Assembly: GCA_025997935.1 (NCBI GenBank)
Contig: BNVG01000043.1
Location: forward strand, 1-14,371
Length of the DNA: 14,371 nt
Origin: Synergistales bacterium
Lineage (GTDB): Bacteria; Synergistota; Synergistia; Synergistales; Aminobacteriaceae
Direction of reading: 5' to 3'
The notes beneath the pieces were generated by a model. The model saw nothing but the letters and a program-made list of their open reading frames with translations. It made no database searches and was not told where the DNA came from. A program made the translations under genes and the position numbers. Shown here one piece after another: positions 7,179-14,371 of the stretch. The first letter of the stretch is position 1, and each line of letters begins with the position of its first letter.

Positions 7179-7222
7179 TCATACAAAAAGATTATGAAAA
7201 AATCATGAAAAGATTATAAGTT
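7179..7222 (+). repeat. Imperfect 11-bp tandem repeats in the surE leader
   Basis: Consecutive 11-mers read TCATACAAAAA, GATTATGAAAA, AATCATGAAAA and GATTATAAGTT. The second and third match at 9 of 11 positions, and AAAAGATTAT recurs exactly at 7186-7195 and 7208-7217, 22 bp (two helical turns) apart. They begin at the predicted transcription start of surE. They may be operator half-sites or merely AT-rich low-complexity DNA. Confidence 0.35.
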
Positions 7223-7253
7223 GCATTGTAAAGGAGCAGAACAAGAATTTAAC

Positions 7254-8060
7254 ATGAAGGAAATGAAAATACTTATTTCAAACGACGACGGCATTTACGC
7301 GCGCGGCGTCGTGGAAGCGGCGAACAGGCTCGTGGAACTCGGACACAGCGTTACGGTAGTGGCTCCCGACAGGGAGAGAAGCGGAGCGGGGCAGTCTATC
7401 GACACCTCCATGCTTCGCGTCAAGGGCGGGAGGTTCCCGGGGTTTGACGAGCGCGTCAGGGCTTTCAAATGCACAGGTACGCCTTCGGACTGCGTGACCC
7501 TCGGCCTTGAGAAGATCTTCCCCGAGGCGGAGATGGTGCTTTCCGGGGTGAACAACGGCCCGAACTTGGGCTGCGACGTTTACTACTCCGGCACGGTGGG
7601 GGCGGCGCGCGAGGGGTATTTCGGGGACAGGTTCTCCGTGGCGTTGTCTCTTGACGTATCGGAAGAACAGCGAAGCATGGATGACGAGCGGTACGAAACC
7701 GCTCTTTACGTCATAGAATGGGTGTTGGACAACATCGACATACTATCGGGCGGGGAAACCAACAAGGGCGCGCTACTCAACATAAATATCCCGAACGTCC
7801 CGTTGCGGGATATAAAGGGCTTTCGTATGGCGGCGGCGGGGCGAAGACGTTACCGCGACCGCGTGAGCGAGTACCACGCGCCGGGCGGACTCGGCTACTG
7901 GATACGCGGTCTTCCCGTGGACGAAGAAGAACACGAGGGCAGCGATGTCCGCGCGGTGCGCGACGGATATGTGGCGCTCAGTTTTCTGCGCCACGACACG
8001 ACGGATCACGAGCGCAACAGCCGCCTCGACGCGGCAACAATATCTGATTTTTGCGAATAA
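7254..8060 (+). CDS. surE: 5'/3'-nucleotidase SurE
   Basis: SurE is a metal-dependent phosphatase that hydrolyses nucleoside 5'- and 3'-monophosphates (and exopolyphosphate in some species) and is linked to stress survival. Visible family motifs are [13 protein letters not shown] with metal ligands Asp11 and Asp12, [14 protein letters not shown] (37-50) with Ser43, [13 protein letters not shown] (73-85), [11 protein letters not shown] (96-106) with Asn100, and [12 protein letters not shown] (110-121). Length is 268 residues, normal for the family. The start is ambiguous. ATG 7263 gives the typical [11 protein letters not shown]-terminus but has no well-spaced binding site. ATG 7254 is used here. 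AAAGGAG at 7230-7236 is 17 nt away, and a TTG at 7221 would extend the protein by 11 residues. It leads a plus-strand run, with gpmA 19 bp downstream. Confidence 0.95.
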   Translation: MKEMKILISNDDGIYARGVVEAANRLVELGHSVTVVAPDRERSGAGQSIDTSMLRVKGGRFPGFDERVRAFKCTGTPSDCVTLGLEKIFPEAEMVLSGVNNGPNLGCDVYYSGTVGAAREGYFGDRFSVALSLDVSEEQRSMDDERYETALYVIEWVLDNIDILSGGETNKGALLNINIPNVPLRDIKGFRMAAAGRRRYRDRVSEYHAPGGLGYWIRGLPVDEEEHEGSDVRAVRDGYVALSFLRHDTTDHERNSRLDAATISDFCE

Positions 8061-8079
8061 AATCCGAGGGGTGATTTAC

Positions 8080-8826
8080 TTGTATAAAATCGTACTGATA
8101 AGGCATGGAGAAAGCGCCTGGAACAAAGAAAACCGCTTTACGGGCTGGGCTGACGTGCCGCTTTCCGATAAGGGCGTATCCGAGGCGTCCGAGGCCGGGA
8201 AGCTCCTGAAAAAAGAGGGCTTTGTTTTCGACTTAGCCTTTACGTCCGTCCTGAAACGCGCCATAAAGACCCTTTGGCTCACGCTTGAGGAGCTCGACCT
8301 GATGTGGATACCCGTCACTCACTCCTGGCGGCTGAACGAGCGTCATTACGGCGCGCTTCAAGGTCTGAACAAGTCCGAGACGGCCGCCAAATACGGCGAC
8401 GAGCAGGTCAAGATATGGCGTCGTAGCTACGACACGCGCCCTCCCTTGCTTGAGAAAAATGACGAGCGCCACCCCTCCAAAGATTCGCGCTACGCCGCTC
8501 TAAGCGCGTCCGAACTGCCGGACGGCGAGTGTCTGGCCGACACCGTGGCTCGCGTCGTGCCGTACTGGGAGAAGACCATCACGCCCGAGATAAAGGCCGG
8601 GAAGAAGATAATCATAGCCGCGCACGGCAACAGCCTCCGCGCGCTCGTGAAGTATCTCGACAATATCTCTGAAAAAGATATACTCGAGCTGAATATCCCG
8701 ACCGGCGTGCCGCTCCTCTACGAGCTTGGAGACGACCTGAAACCCCTGAGCCACCGTTATCTCGGCGACGCCGAAGCGATAGCGAAGGCTCAGGCCGCCG
8801 TGGCTAATCAGGGGAAATCGAAATAA
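8080..8826 (+). CDS. gpmA: 2,3-bisphosphoglycerate-dependent phosphoglycerate mutase
   Basis: GpmA interconverts 3- and 2-phosphoglycerate in glycolysis and gluconeogenesis through a phosphohistidine intermediate primed by 2,3-bisphosphoglycerate. The 248-residue product matches the usual 230-250. Catalytic residues are visible: RHGES with phospho-acceptor His9, Arg60 in SVLKRAIKT, Glu87 in [12 protein letters not shown], and His182 in [10 protein letters not shown]. The insert typical of dPGM (RSYDTRPP, about 115-122) is present, separating it from general acid phosphatases. The start is TTG at 8080, with GAGGGG about 8 nt upstream; an in-frame GTG at 8071 is less likely because it overlaps that site. 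The longer open frame reaching back to 7945 lies inside surE and is rejected. It is probably co-transcribed with surE. Confidence 0.96.
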   Translation: MYKIVLIRHGESAWNKENRFTGWADVPLSDKGVSEASEAGKLLKKEGFVFDLAFTSVLKRAIKTLWLTLEELDLMWIPVTHSWRLNERHYGALQGLNKSETAAKYGDEQVKIWRRSYDTRPPLLEKNDERHPSKDSRYAALSASELPDGECLADTVARVVPYWEKTITPEIKAGKKIIIAAHGNSLRALVKYLDNISEKDILELNIPTGVPLLYELGDDLKPLSHRYLGDAEAIAKAQAAVANQGKSK

Positions 8827-8895
8827 CGCGCGTATTTCCTTTAGTAAGGGCGGCAAGTGGCCGTCAGCGCTAACTTTACAAGGGGGGTTTTTGAA

Positions 8896-10107
8896 ATGTT
8901 TTTTTCGGAACGTATCAAGGCTATGCAGACATCACCGATCAGAAGGTTGTTGCCCTACGCCAACGAGGCAAAGAAAGCCGGTAAAAAGGTTCATCATCTG
9001 AATATCGGGCAGCCTGACATCAAAACTCCCGACGAGTATTTCGACGCCGTAAGAAACTTCAAGGTCGAAACCATCGCCTACGCCGAGTCACAGGGATTAG
9101 TCGAGCTTCGTGACGCCATCGTGGGTTACTATCAGGGCTGGGACATCCCCTACGAGAGAGACGACGTCTACATCACCAACGGCGGTAGCGAGGCCCTCAT
9201 GTTCGCGGTCATGGCTATATGCAACCCCGGCGACGAGCTTCTGACGCCCGCGCCGTTTTACGCTAACTACAACGCCTTCGCTCAGGCGTCTCTCGCTAAG
9301 CTCGTCCCCATTCCGACAAAGGCCGAGAACGGCTTTCACCTCCCGCCCGCGGAGACAATCGAAAAGCTCATCACGCCCAAGACCCGCGCTATATGGATAT
9401 CGAACCCGGGCAACCCGACGGGCGTGGTCTACACCGCCGCGGAACTTGAGACGCTGGCGTCTCTCGCCAAAAAGCACGACATCTACCTGATAGCGGACGA
9501 GGTCTACCGCGAGTTCACCTACGACGGGCAGAAGTTCCACAGCCTCGGGCACATCAAAGACGTCTTAGATCGCGTCATCATGGTGGACTCCGTATCCAAG
9601 CGCTTCAGCGCCTGCGGAGCGAGGGTCGGCTGTATAGCCATCAAGAACAAGGAGTTCATGGGGCAGATTCTAAAACTTTGTCAGGCCCGTCTTTGCGTGT
9701 CCACGCTCGAGCAAGTCGGCGCGACGGGGCTTTACAAAACCGCCAAGAGCTACCTCGAAGACGTCAACAAAGAATACAAAGCCCGCCGCGATACGATCTA
9801 TAAGGCGTTAAAAGGCATGGACGGCGTAGTCTGCGAGGAGCCCAAGGGCTCGTTTTACGTAATGGTGAAGATGCCCGTGGACGACGCCGAGAAGTTCATT
9901 ATATGGATGCTCCAAAACTACGACGTGAACGGCGAAACGACGATGGGCGCGCCCGGCGCTGGCTTCTACGCCGCAGGTTCCGGCCTCGGCCAAAACGAGA
10001 TGCGCGTGGCTTACGTCCTGAAACAAGAGGATATAGTCAAGTCCATGAATATCCTAAAGGGCGCGCTCGATGTCTACCCGGGGCGCGTAGAGGCTATCAA
10101 GGCATAA
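8896..10107 (+). CDS. PLP-dependent class I/II aminotransferase
   Basis: A fold-type I aminotransferase of 403 residues, in the aspartate aminotransferase I-gamma style (aspartate, aromatic or related amino acids to 2-oxoglutarate). Motifs: LNIGQPDIKTP (35-45), YAESQGLVELRDAI (62-75), ITNGGSEAL (93-101), SNPGNPTG (169-176), Asp201 and Tyr204 in IADEVYREF, PLP-binding Lys235 in VDSVSKRFSACGARVG with Arg243, and the carboxylate-binding arginine, probably Arg370, in NEMRVAYVL. Substrate cannot be fixed by eye. The ATG at 8896 has GGGGGG 8 nt upstream and is preferred over an in-frame GTG at 8857. It follows gpmA by 69 bp with no clear terminator, and its TAA abuts the permease ATG, so at least these last two genes form a transcription unit. 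Confidence 0.93.
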   Translation: MFFSERIKAMQTSPIRRLLPYANEAKKAGKKVHHLNIGQPDIKTPDEYFDAVRNFKVETIAYAESQGLVELRDAIVGYYQGWDIPYERDDVYITNGGSEALMFAVMAICNPGDELLTPAPFYANYNAFAQASLAKLVPIPTKAENGFHLPPAETIEKLITPKTRAIWISNPGNPTGVVYTAAELETLASLAKKHDIYLIADEVYREFTYDGQKFHSLGHIKDVLDRVIMVDSVSKRFSACGARVGCIAIKNKEFMGQILKLCQARLCVSTLEQVGATGLYKTAKSYLEDVNKEYKARRDTIYKALKGMDGVVCEEPKGSFYVMVKMPVDDAEKFIIWMLQNYDVNGETTMGAPGAGFYAAGSGLGQNEMRVAYVLKQEDIVKSMNILKGALDVYPGRVEAIKA

Positions 10108-11796
10108 ATGAATAACTTAAAGCGCTCCGCCATACTCGGTCATTATGCGTGGGGCGCTTTTTTGTTGTGCGCTATATTTTTCTTCTTTGTCTATCCGTTA
10201 GTCCGGCTGTTTTTTTTGAGCTTTCAGGGTAAAGAGGGGCTTACTTTATCGCTTTATTGGAATATGCTCGCGTCGGCGCGCGTCCAAAAGGGGATATTGA
10301 ATACGATAGGCATAGTCGCTTTTTCGAGTCTTCTAAGCGTGACGGTCGGGGTGTTCGAGGCATGGCTGCTCGCATATACGGATATTCGCGGCAAGTCTCT
10401 GCTCCGCGCGCTGTTTCTCGTTCCGTTTGTCATTCCGTCGTACATAACGTCGCTGGCCTGGAGCCGCATGATGGGAGACAGCGGCTTTTTGTCGCAGATT
10501 TTGCAAAGCGTTTTGCCGCCCGGCTTCGCGGTGCCGACTATTTACGGCTGGTGGGGTATAGTCTGGGTCATGGGAATCTGCAACGCCCCGCTCGCCTTCA
10601 TGTTCTGCCTGAGCGCCATGCGAAAGATACCGCGCGAGCTCGAGTGGGCCGCGCGGTGTTCGGGTTGCGGACCCTGGGAGACGTTTTTTTCAGTGACTCT
10701 GCCCCAGGCGCTGCCGGGCATAGCCGGAGGGGCGCTGACCGTGGCTCTGGCCGGAATAGACAACTTCGGCATACCGGCGTTTCTCGGGGCGAACAAGGGC
10801 GTCAACGTCCTCAGCACGCTCATATATCAGGAAGTGATGGGCTTCGGCCCCTCGGCTTTCGGGCGCGCCGCCTGCCTCTCCGTCATATTGGGCCTGCTGG
10901 CTCTCCTGTGTTGCTTCGTGCTGTGGCGACTGCTTGGCAAAAGCGAGTCTTTAGAGAGCATGGTTCCCGATATGCGTTCGCGCGTTTCTCTAGGGAAGGC
11001 GCGGTGGAAGGTCGAGCTTTTTATATGGGTTTTTATCGTCGTGACGTCGCTTATGCCCCTTGTCTCGATGCTCGCCGTCTCCCTCGTAAAGGCTTACGGC
11101 TTGCGGTTCGTCCCCGGCAATATCACGCTTGACCACTTTTCTTTTTTGTTTCAAAACCGAAAGGCCGTGATGGCGCTCTTAAATAGCTTCAAACTGTCGC
11201 TCTTTACGGGGTTTGTCGCGCTCGTTATAGGCTCAGCCGCCGCTTACGTCAGAATCAGACGCCCGGGGAACATATCGCGCTTCATAGAGGCGGCTTTCAC
11301 GCTACCTTATGTCCTGCCCGGCACGGTCTTCGCGTTGTCCATGATAATCACGTGGATAGAGCCGATTCCGGGGTGGCGTCCCGGCATATACGGCACGGCG
11401 ACGTTGCTTGGCATGGTCTACGTCGTGCGCTTCAGCGCGCTTCAGCTTCGCGCCACGGCGAGCGCGCTTCAGCAGCTCGACCGCTCCGTGGAGGAGGCGG
11501 CGGCGACAAGCGGCGCGGGGCGCGCGGCGAGGTGGGCGTCCATAATTATCCCCTTGGTGGCTACGGGGCTTTTTTCGGGCTTCTTTATGACGGCGGCTCA
11601 CGCGTTCACGGAGCTGACGGTCTCATCTATTCTGGGGTCGGTCGGCTCTGAGACGATAGGCATGGTCGTCCTGAACTTCGAGCAGAGCGGAAACATCACC
11701 GTGTCCTGCGCCTTTTCCGTGCTGGCGCTTTTGCTGATGGGGGTGTTTTTGATACCGGGGGCGATTCTGCACCGCCGCAATTCGATAAGAGGATAG
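10108..11796 (+). CDS. Fused two-module ABC transporter permease, iron(III)-uptake type
   Basis: This 562-residue inner-membrane protein has many hydrophobic helices in two tandem binding-protein-dependent permease modules (about 1-275 and 300-555). Each has a cytoplasmic EAA-type loop that contacts the ATPase: EWAARCSGCGPWETF (179-193) in the first and EEAAATSGAGRAARW (462-476) in the second. Length and duplication match the FbpB/SfuB/AfuB family for Fe3+; related thiamine or phosphonate permeases have a similar shape, so the substrate is inferred. AAGG lies 5 nt before the ATG, which directly follows the aminotransferase stop. The partner binding protein and ATPase normally flank such a gene but are not in the window, so they would have to be supplied from another locus. 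The TAG stop lies inside a palindromic repeat. Confidence 0.92.
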   Translation: MNNLKRSAILGHYAWGAFLLCAIFFFFVYPLVRLFFLSFQGKEGLTLSLYWNMLASARVQKGILNTIGIVAFSSLLSVTVGVFEAWLLAYTDIRGKSLLRALFLVPFVIPSYITSLAWSRMMGDSGFLSQILQSVLPPGFAVPTIYGWWGIVWVMGICNAPLAFMFCLSAMRKIPRELEWAARCSGCGPWETFFSVTLPQALPGIAGGALTVALAGIDNFGIPAFLGANKGVNVLSTLIYQEVMGFGPSAFGRAACLSVILGLLALLCCFVLWRLLGKSESLESMVPDMRSRVSLGKARWKVELFIWVFIVVTSLMPLVSMLAVSLVKAYGLRFVPGNITLDHFSFLFQNRKAVMALLNSFKLSLFTGFVALVIGSAAAYVRIRRPGNISRFIEAAFTLPYVLPGTVFALSMIITWIEPIPGWRPGIYGTATLLGMVYVVRFSALQLRATASALQQLDRSVEEAAATSGAGRAARWASIIIPLVATGLFSGFFMTAAHAFTELTVSSILGSVGSETIGMVVLNFEQSGNITVSCAFSVLALLLMGVFLIPGAILHRRNSIRG

Positions 11797-11822
11797 GGGC
11801 GACCGAGGGTATGTCGCCCCTA
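11794..11822. repeat. Palindromic repeat, unit 1, overlapping permease stop
   Basis: TAGGGGCGAC (11794-11803) pairs with GTCGCCCCTA (11813-11822) around a 9-nt loop. The TAG stop codon of the permease is the first three bases of the stem. The outer TAGGGGCGA/TCGCCCCTA arms match those of units 2 and 3, so this looks like a diverged member of the same dispersed repeat family. Confidence 0.75.
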
Positions 11823-11832
11823 CGACAAAGGT

Positions 11833-11870
11833 AAACCGGGCGAACGTAGTTCGCCCCTACTGGTTTTATA
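11833..11870 (+). terminator. Hairpin between convergent genes, likely terminator
   Basis: AAACC at 11833-11837 pairs with GGTTT at 11862-11866, outside the inner stem GGGCGAAC (11838-11845) with GTTCGCCC (11849-11856), and is followed by TATAAT. With unit 1 just upstream it could stop permease transcription. Read on the other strand, the same stems lie just after the chemoreceptor stop. No long U-run follows on either strand, so termination is inferred. Confidence 0.45.
11837..11860 (+). repeat. Palindromic repeat, unit 2
   Basis: This 24-bp element contains GGGCGAAC, a GTA loop, GTTCGCCC, then CTAC. It matches the reverse complement of unit 3 at 23 of 24 positions; only the loop differs (GTA against GCA). 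The two copies face each other across 21 bp of AT-rich DNA (11861-11881). Short GC-rich palindromes of this kind resemble REP or MITE-like dispersed repeats. Confidence 0.8.
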
Positions 11871-11875
11871 ATATG

Positions 11876-14026
11876 TTAATCGTAGGGGCGAACTGCGTTC
11901 GCCCGTTGCCGCATCTGAACCTTGTTGTCGGCTGCGCGTAGCTTGAATCGCGTCAGGACGCCTGACAACTTCTCTGAATACCGAGTTATGGCCTCGGCCT
12001 GCTCCGCGACGTTCTGGGCCGCCATGGCCGTGCTGTCCACCGCTCCCCTTATGCCTGAGACCGTGTCCACCATCTCTATGGTGGACTTCGTGGCCTTGTC
12101 TATACCCGTCGCTACTTCGCGACTGGAGGCAGCCTGCTCCTCCGCCACGGCCGCTATGTTCTGTATGGAGTCATTGGCTTTGTTTATCTCGTTTATCGCT
12201 CCGTTGAGATCATTTTGCGCCTGCTCGGCCTGAACCAATGTCTCTGAGAGGACTTTACCGGCCTCGACTGTCGCCTTGATACTGCCCTGGGCGGCGTTTT
12301 GAAGCTCCACGATAATGCCGTTGACGTTCTGAGCCGCCTTTGCGGACTCCTCCGCGAGCTTCCGCACTTCCTCCGCCACGACGGCGAAGCCCCGCCCCAC
12401 CTCGCCGGCGCGGGCGGCCTCTATGGCGGCGTTCAGGGCTAAGAGGTTTGTCTGGTCGGCTATGCCCGTTATGACGGACACAAAGCCGCTGACGTTTTGA
12501 ACGGAATCCACGAGCTGTCTTATCTTGGCCTCGCTCTCCTTGGCGTTCACCTCCACGTTACGCATACCATTTGTCGTGTTGCCCACCATGTCGGCGGCTT
12601 TGTGCGCTCCGTTCGTCGTCTGGGATATAAAGGCCGCGCTGTCCGTGGCGGAACCAGCCACGGTGTCCGCGCCCGCGCTCATTTCTTCCACTCCCGCGTT
12701 GCATTCCTCGAGCGCCGCCCCGTTGGATTCGCTCAAAGAGCTCACCTGGTCTATGGACGCCTTTATCTCCTCCATGGACGCGTTTGCCTCTTCAGATATG
12801 CCGGATAGCTTCTGCGCGCCGTCGACGAGGTTTTCGGCCACCTCTACGACCTCGCGCATACTGTTTTCCTGAGATGAGATCATGTCGTATATCGCGTCTG
12901 AGAGTTTGGCAAGTTCGTCCTTGCCCTCGTACTTGAAGTCCCCCCGCTCTATAGTAAGGTCGCCCTCGCCGGCGCGACCGGCCAGCTCTACGATGACGCC
13001 AAGCGGCTTGGCTATACTGCGTGAGATGAACACGGCTATGACGATACCCAAGAGTATAGCTACGCCCGCGGATGTGAGAAGAACATTGATAGAGCTGTTG
13101 AGCTCTCTGACGCTTTCCTCCGAGATTGCTCTTGACCTGTCGAAGCCCAGAGTGGAGGCTTTTGTGGTGGCTTCGTCTATGGTGTCGCGCATCTTGTAGC
13201 GTTCGGCGGCGACGCTGGCCAATTGATCGAGGGAATCGGCAAAGTTCCCGATGTTTGCCTCGTAATCCTTGACAATTTTCAGTATGCGCTCGTTGCGCGC
13301 TTTTTGATCCGCTGTTTTGGCGGCGTCCAGCATCTTCTGGAAATTCTCTTCTATGTTTACTAACTGCGAGACGGAGTCCCGCATGCCGGCGGCGTTGCCT
13401 TCGGCTATGGCTACTCGGAGCGCTACTCGAATGTTCAGAGCGGCCACCTGTTGATTCGTTACGTGCTTCAGCAGATCCGCAAGATAAATCAGCCTCTCGT
13501 TGTCGGCGGAGCCTATGCTTGTTCTTAGGATATTATGTATATCATCGGCGTTCGTCGAGAGTTCGGTGAGCATGTCGGCGCCCAGCTTGCTTATGATCGC
13601 CAATAGCTCTCTTTTTTTCCTGATCGCCTCTATGGTTTTGTTCATCGAGTCGGCGTATTGCTTCGCGAGAGGCGCGACTGTTTCCACGATATACGCCGAG
13701 GATTGCAGATCGGGGTATATTTTGTGAAACTCGGAGACGACCGCCATGGCCTTTTCCGTTTTGGCGAAGCTGTCGAGAACGGTCTTGATGTCCTCCTCGC
13801 GCTCTGAGGTCTGCACGTCTTTCATGGCCATAAAAACCTCGTAGACCGTGCGTTCGTAATCGATGACCATAGTCACTGACGGCATGACCGTTTCGCTTAG
13901 AAAAATATTGTTCTTGTTCGTATTTTCAGAGGTTCTCCAAGCCAGTCCCACCGCGATAACAAATATGAAGAGCAGCAATCCAAACCCCAAAAGTAACTTG
14001 GACGTGATACGAATGTTCCTCCACAT
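11876..14026 (-). CDS. Methyl-accepting chemotaxis protein
   Basis: A chemoreceptor of 716 residues from the preferred start. Order (numbered from the ATG at 14035): TM1 about 13-33, a long helical periplasmic sensor about 34-312, TM2 about 318-338, HAMP about 338-392, then the methyl-accepting coiled coil with the conserved CheA/CheW-binding tip about 523-565 ([20 protein letters not shown]). It signals to CheA; the ligand is unknown. The sensor lacks a recognisable Cache fold and looks like a four-helix-bundle type. ATG 14026 is preferred because AGGAG then lies 9 nt upstream; ATG 14035 touches AGGAG directly and would add three residues. The last residues (RANAVRPY, 711-718) are encoded by palindromic repeat unit 3, beyond the usual FKL-type end, and no CheR-binding pentapeptide is seen. 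It appears to be transcribed alone. Confidence 0.95.
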   Translation of the reverse strand: MWRNIRITSKLLLGFGLLLFIFVIAVGLAWRTSENTNKNNIFLSETVMPSVTMVIDYERTVYEVFMAMKDVQTSEREEDIKTVLDSFAKTEKAMAVVSEFHKIYPDLQSSAYIVETVAPLAKQYADSMNKTIEAIRKKRELLAIISKLGADMLTELSTNADDIHNILRTSIGSADNERLIYLADLLKHVTNQQVAALNIRVALRVAIAEGNAAGMRDSVSQLVNIEENFQKMLDAAKTADQKARNERILKIVKDYEANIGNFADSLDQLASVAAERYKMRDTIDEATTKASTLGFDRSRAISEESVRELNSSINVLLTSAGVAILLGIVIAVFISRSIAKPLGVIVELAGRAGEGDLTIERGDFKYEGKDELAKLSDAIYDMISSQENSMREVVEVAENLVDGAQKLSGISEEANASMEEIKASIDQVSSLSESNGAALEECNAGVEEMSAGADTVAGSATDSAAFISQTTNGAHKAADMVGNTTNGMRNVEVNAKESEAKIRQLVDSVQNVSGFVSVITGIADQTNLLALNAAIEAARAGEVGRGFAVVAEEVRKLAEESAKAAQNVNGIIVELQNAAQGSIKATVEAGKVLSETLVQAEQAQNDLNGAINEINKANDSIQNIAAVAEEQAASSREVATGIDKATKSTIEMVDTVSGIRGAVDSTAMAAQNVAEQAEAITRYSEKLSGVLTRFKLRAADNKVQMRQRANAVRPYD
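11882..11905 (-). repeat. Palindromic repeat, unit 3, inside chemoreceptor 3' end
   Basis: GTAG precedes GGGCGAAC (11886-11893), a TGC loop and GTTCGCCC (11897-11904). It is inverted relative to unit 2 with one base difference. It is translated in the chemoreceptor frame as RANAVRPY, followed by Asp and the TAA stop. Confidence 0.8.
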
Positions 14027-14083
14027 AGACAACATCTCCTAAATTTTTAATCAGAATAAATAAACCTACAAAACGCATATAGT

Positions 14084-14113
14084 ATAATACCAAAATTATA
14101 TTTATTATGTAAA
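14084..14113 (-). promoter_or_regulatory. Candidate promoter for the chemoreceptor gene
   Basis: On the minus strand, TTTACA (14113-14108) is followed after 18 bp by TATTAT (14089-14084), with TGG before it as an extended -10. The start would be near 14077, giving a leader of about 50 nt with AGGAG near its end. The surroundings (14036-14155) are very AT-rich, so chance matches are likely, but position and spacing fit. Confidence 0.45.
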
Positions 14114-14155
14114 AAATATATAAAAATGGCAATATTGAAAAAATAATCGCGGGGG

Positions 14156-14371
14156 TCACGCCTTCACATCCAACCCTTCCGGCTCTTCCGTCCCCTCCGT
14201 CTCAACGTTATCCAACTTCTCCTTCAACGCCTTTACAAACTCCACAACAACGTCAGCCGGTATCTTACGCACTACGCTTCCGTCTTTGTTGTCTATGATA
14301 GAGACGTTATTTAGGGCTTTGCGTTTCTCCGCTTCGGTCAGCAGTTCGCCCCTACCGTCTTTGATAAATAG
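14156..14371 (-). CDS. C-terminal part of an unrecognised protein, cut by window edge
   Basis: On the minus strand a frame is open from the window edge to a TGA at 14158-14156, giving 71 residues without a start. The sequence begins LFIKDGRGELLTEAEKRK and continues through a segment ending IPADVVVEFVKALKEKLD (a likely amphipathic helix) to an acidic, Glu-rich tail ending GLDVKA. Codon choice is like neighbouring genes. The family is not recognised from this fragment. The codons for GRGEL overlap a 15-bp half-copy of the palindromic repeat. The chemoreceptor gene lies downstream on the same strand, separated by 129 bp of AT-rich DNA with its own promoter candidate. Confidence 0.65.
   Translation of the reverse strand, partial: LFIKDGRGELLTEAEKRKALNNVSIIDNKDGSVVRKIPADVVVEFVKALKEKLDNVETEGTEEPEGLDVKA
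14341..14355 (+). repeat. Half-copy of the palindromic repeat within a coding region
   Basis: GCAGTTCGCCCCTAC is identical to 15 consecutive bases of the reverse complement of unit 3 (loop plus right arm). The left arm is missing, with unrelated sequence in its place. It lies inside the truncated gene at the right edge, in its minus-strand reading frame. Confidence 0.6.

Noticed and set aside
7945..8079. Upstream extension of the phosphoglycerate mutase into surE
   Set aside because: The extra 45 residues do not match the family and overlap surE in another frame. TTG at 8080, with GAGGGG upstream, gives the normal N-terminus.
8827..8895. Possible terminator or promoter between gpmA and the aminotransferase
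   Set aside because: GGCGGC/GGCCGTC can pair only imperfectly and has no T-run, and no convincing -35/-10 pair was found. Only the GGGGGG ribosome binding site is supported.
13926..14159. A 77-codon minus-strand frame upstream of the chemoreceptor
   Set aside because: It spans AT-rich promoter DNA and the chemoreceptor start in another frame. The hydrophobic product reflects AT-rich codons, and no ribosome binding site was found.

Overview
The window is about 14.4 kb of bacterial chromosome. Genes are GC-rich (by eye in the high 50s percent) and intergenic stretches are strongly AT-rich. Ribosome binding sites are purine-rich (AAGGGGGG, GAGGGG, AGGAG), ATA is a common isoleucine codon, and TTG starts occur. 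The gene set (type III pantothenate kinase, FIST-domain sensing, 2,3-BPG-dependent phosphoglycerate mutase, chemoreceptor) with this codon style would fit an anaerobic diderm such as Synergistota. That placement is a tentative impression, since no rRNA or other phylogenetic marker is present.

Layout. Bases 1-591 hold no conventional gene. They contain a good promoter at 46-73, a foldable segment ending in a terminator-like hairpin near 376, a 43-codon antisense small ORF, and a structured leader. A tight plus-strand operon follows: a solitary PEP-synthase/PPDK-type ATP-grasp protein (592-2325), coaX (2326-3090) and a tRNA-dihydrouridine synthase (3071-4105). It meets head-on, with stop codons overlapping by 3 bp, a minus-strand pair: a FIST-domain protein (5908-7092) and, 18 bp downstream, a PAS/HisKA/HATPase/REC hybrid kinase (4102-5889). 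The pair looks like a ligand-sensing operon.

A divergent promoter region (7093-7253) separates this pair from a second plus-strand run: surE, gpmA, a class I aminotransferase and a fused two-module iron-type ABC permease whose substrate-binding protein and ATPase are not in the window. The permease and a minus-strand chemoreceptor (11876-14026) converge on a cluster of palindromic repeats. These repeats overlap the permease stop codon and supply the last residues of the chemoreceptor. A half-copy of the same repeat lies inside a truncated minus-strand gene at the right edge (14156-14371).

Most genes are housekeeping or signalling genes with recognisable families. The parts that remain unexplained are the non-coding locus at 80-376, the stand-alone ATP-grasp protein with its conserved C-terminal extension, the cysteine-bearing FIST sensor paired with a kinase, and the palindromic repeats that write into coding sequence. 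No CRISPR array, tRNA, rRNA, insertion sequence or phage gene was recognised.
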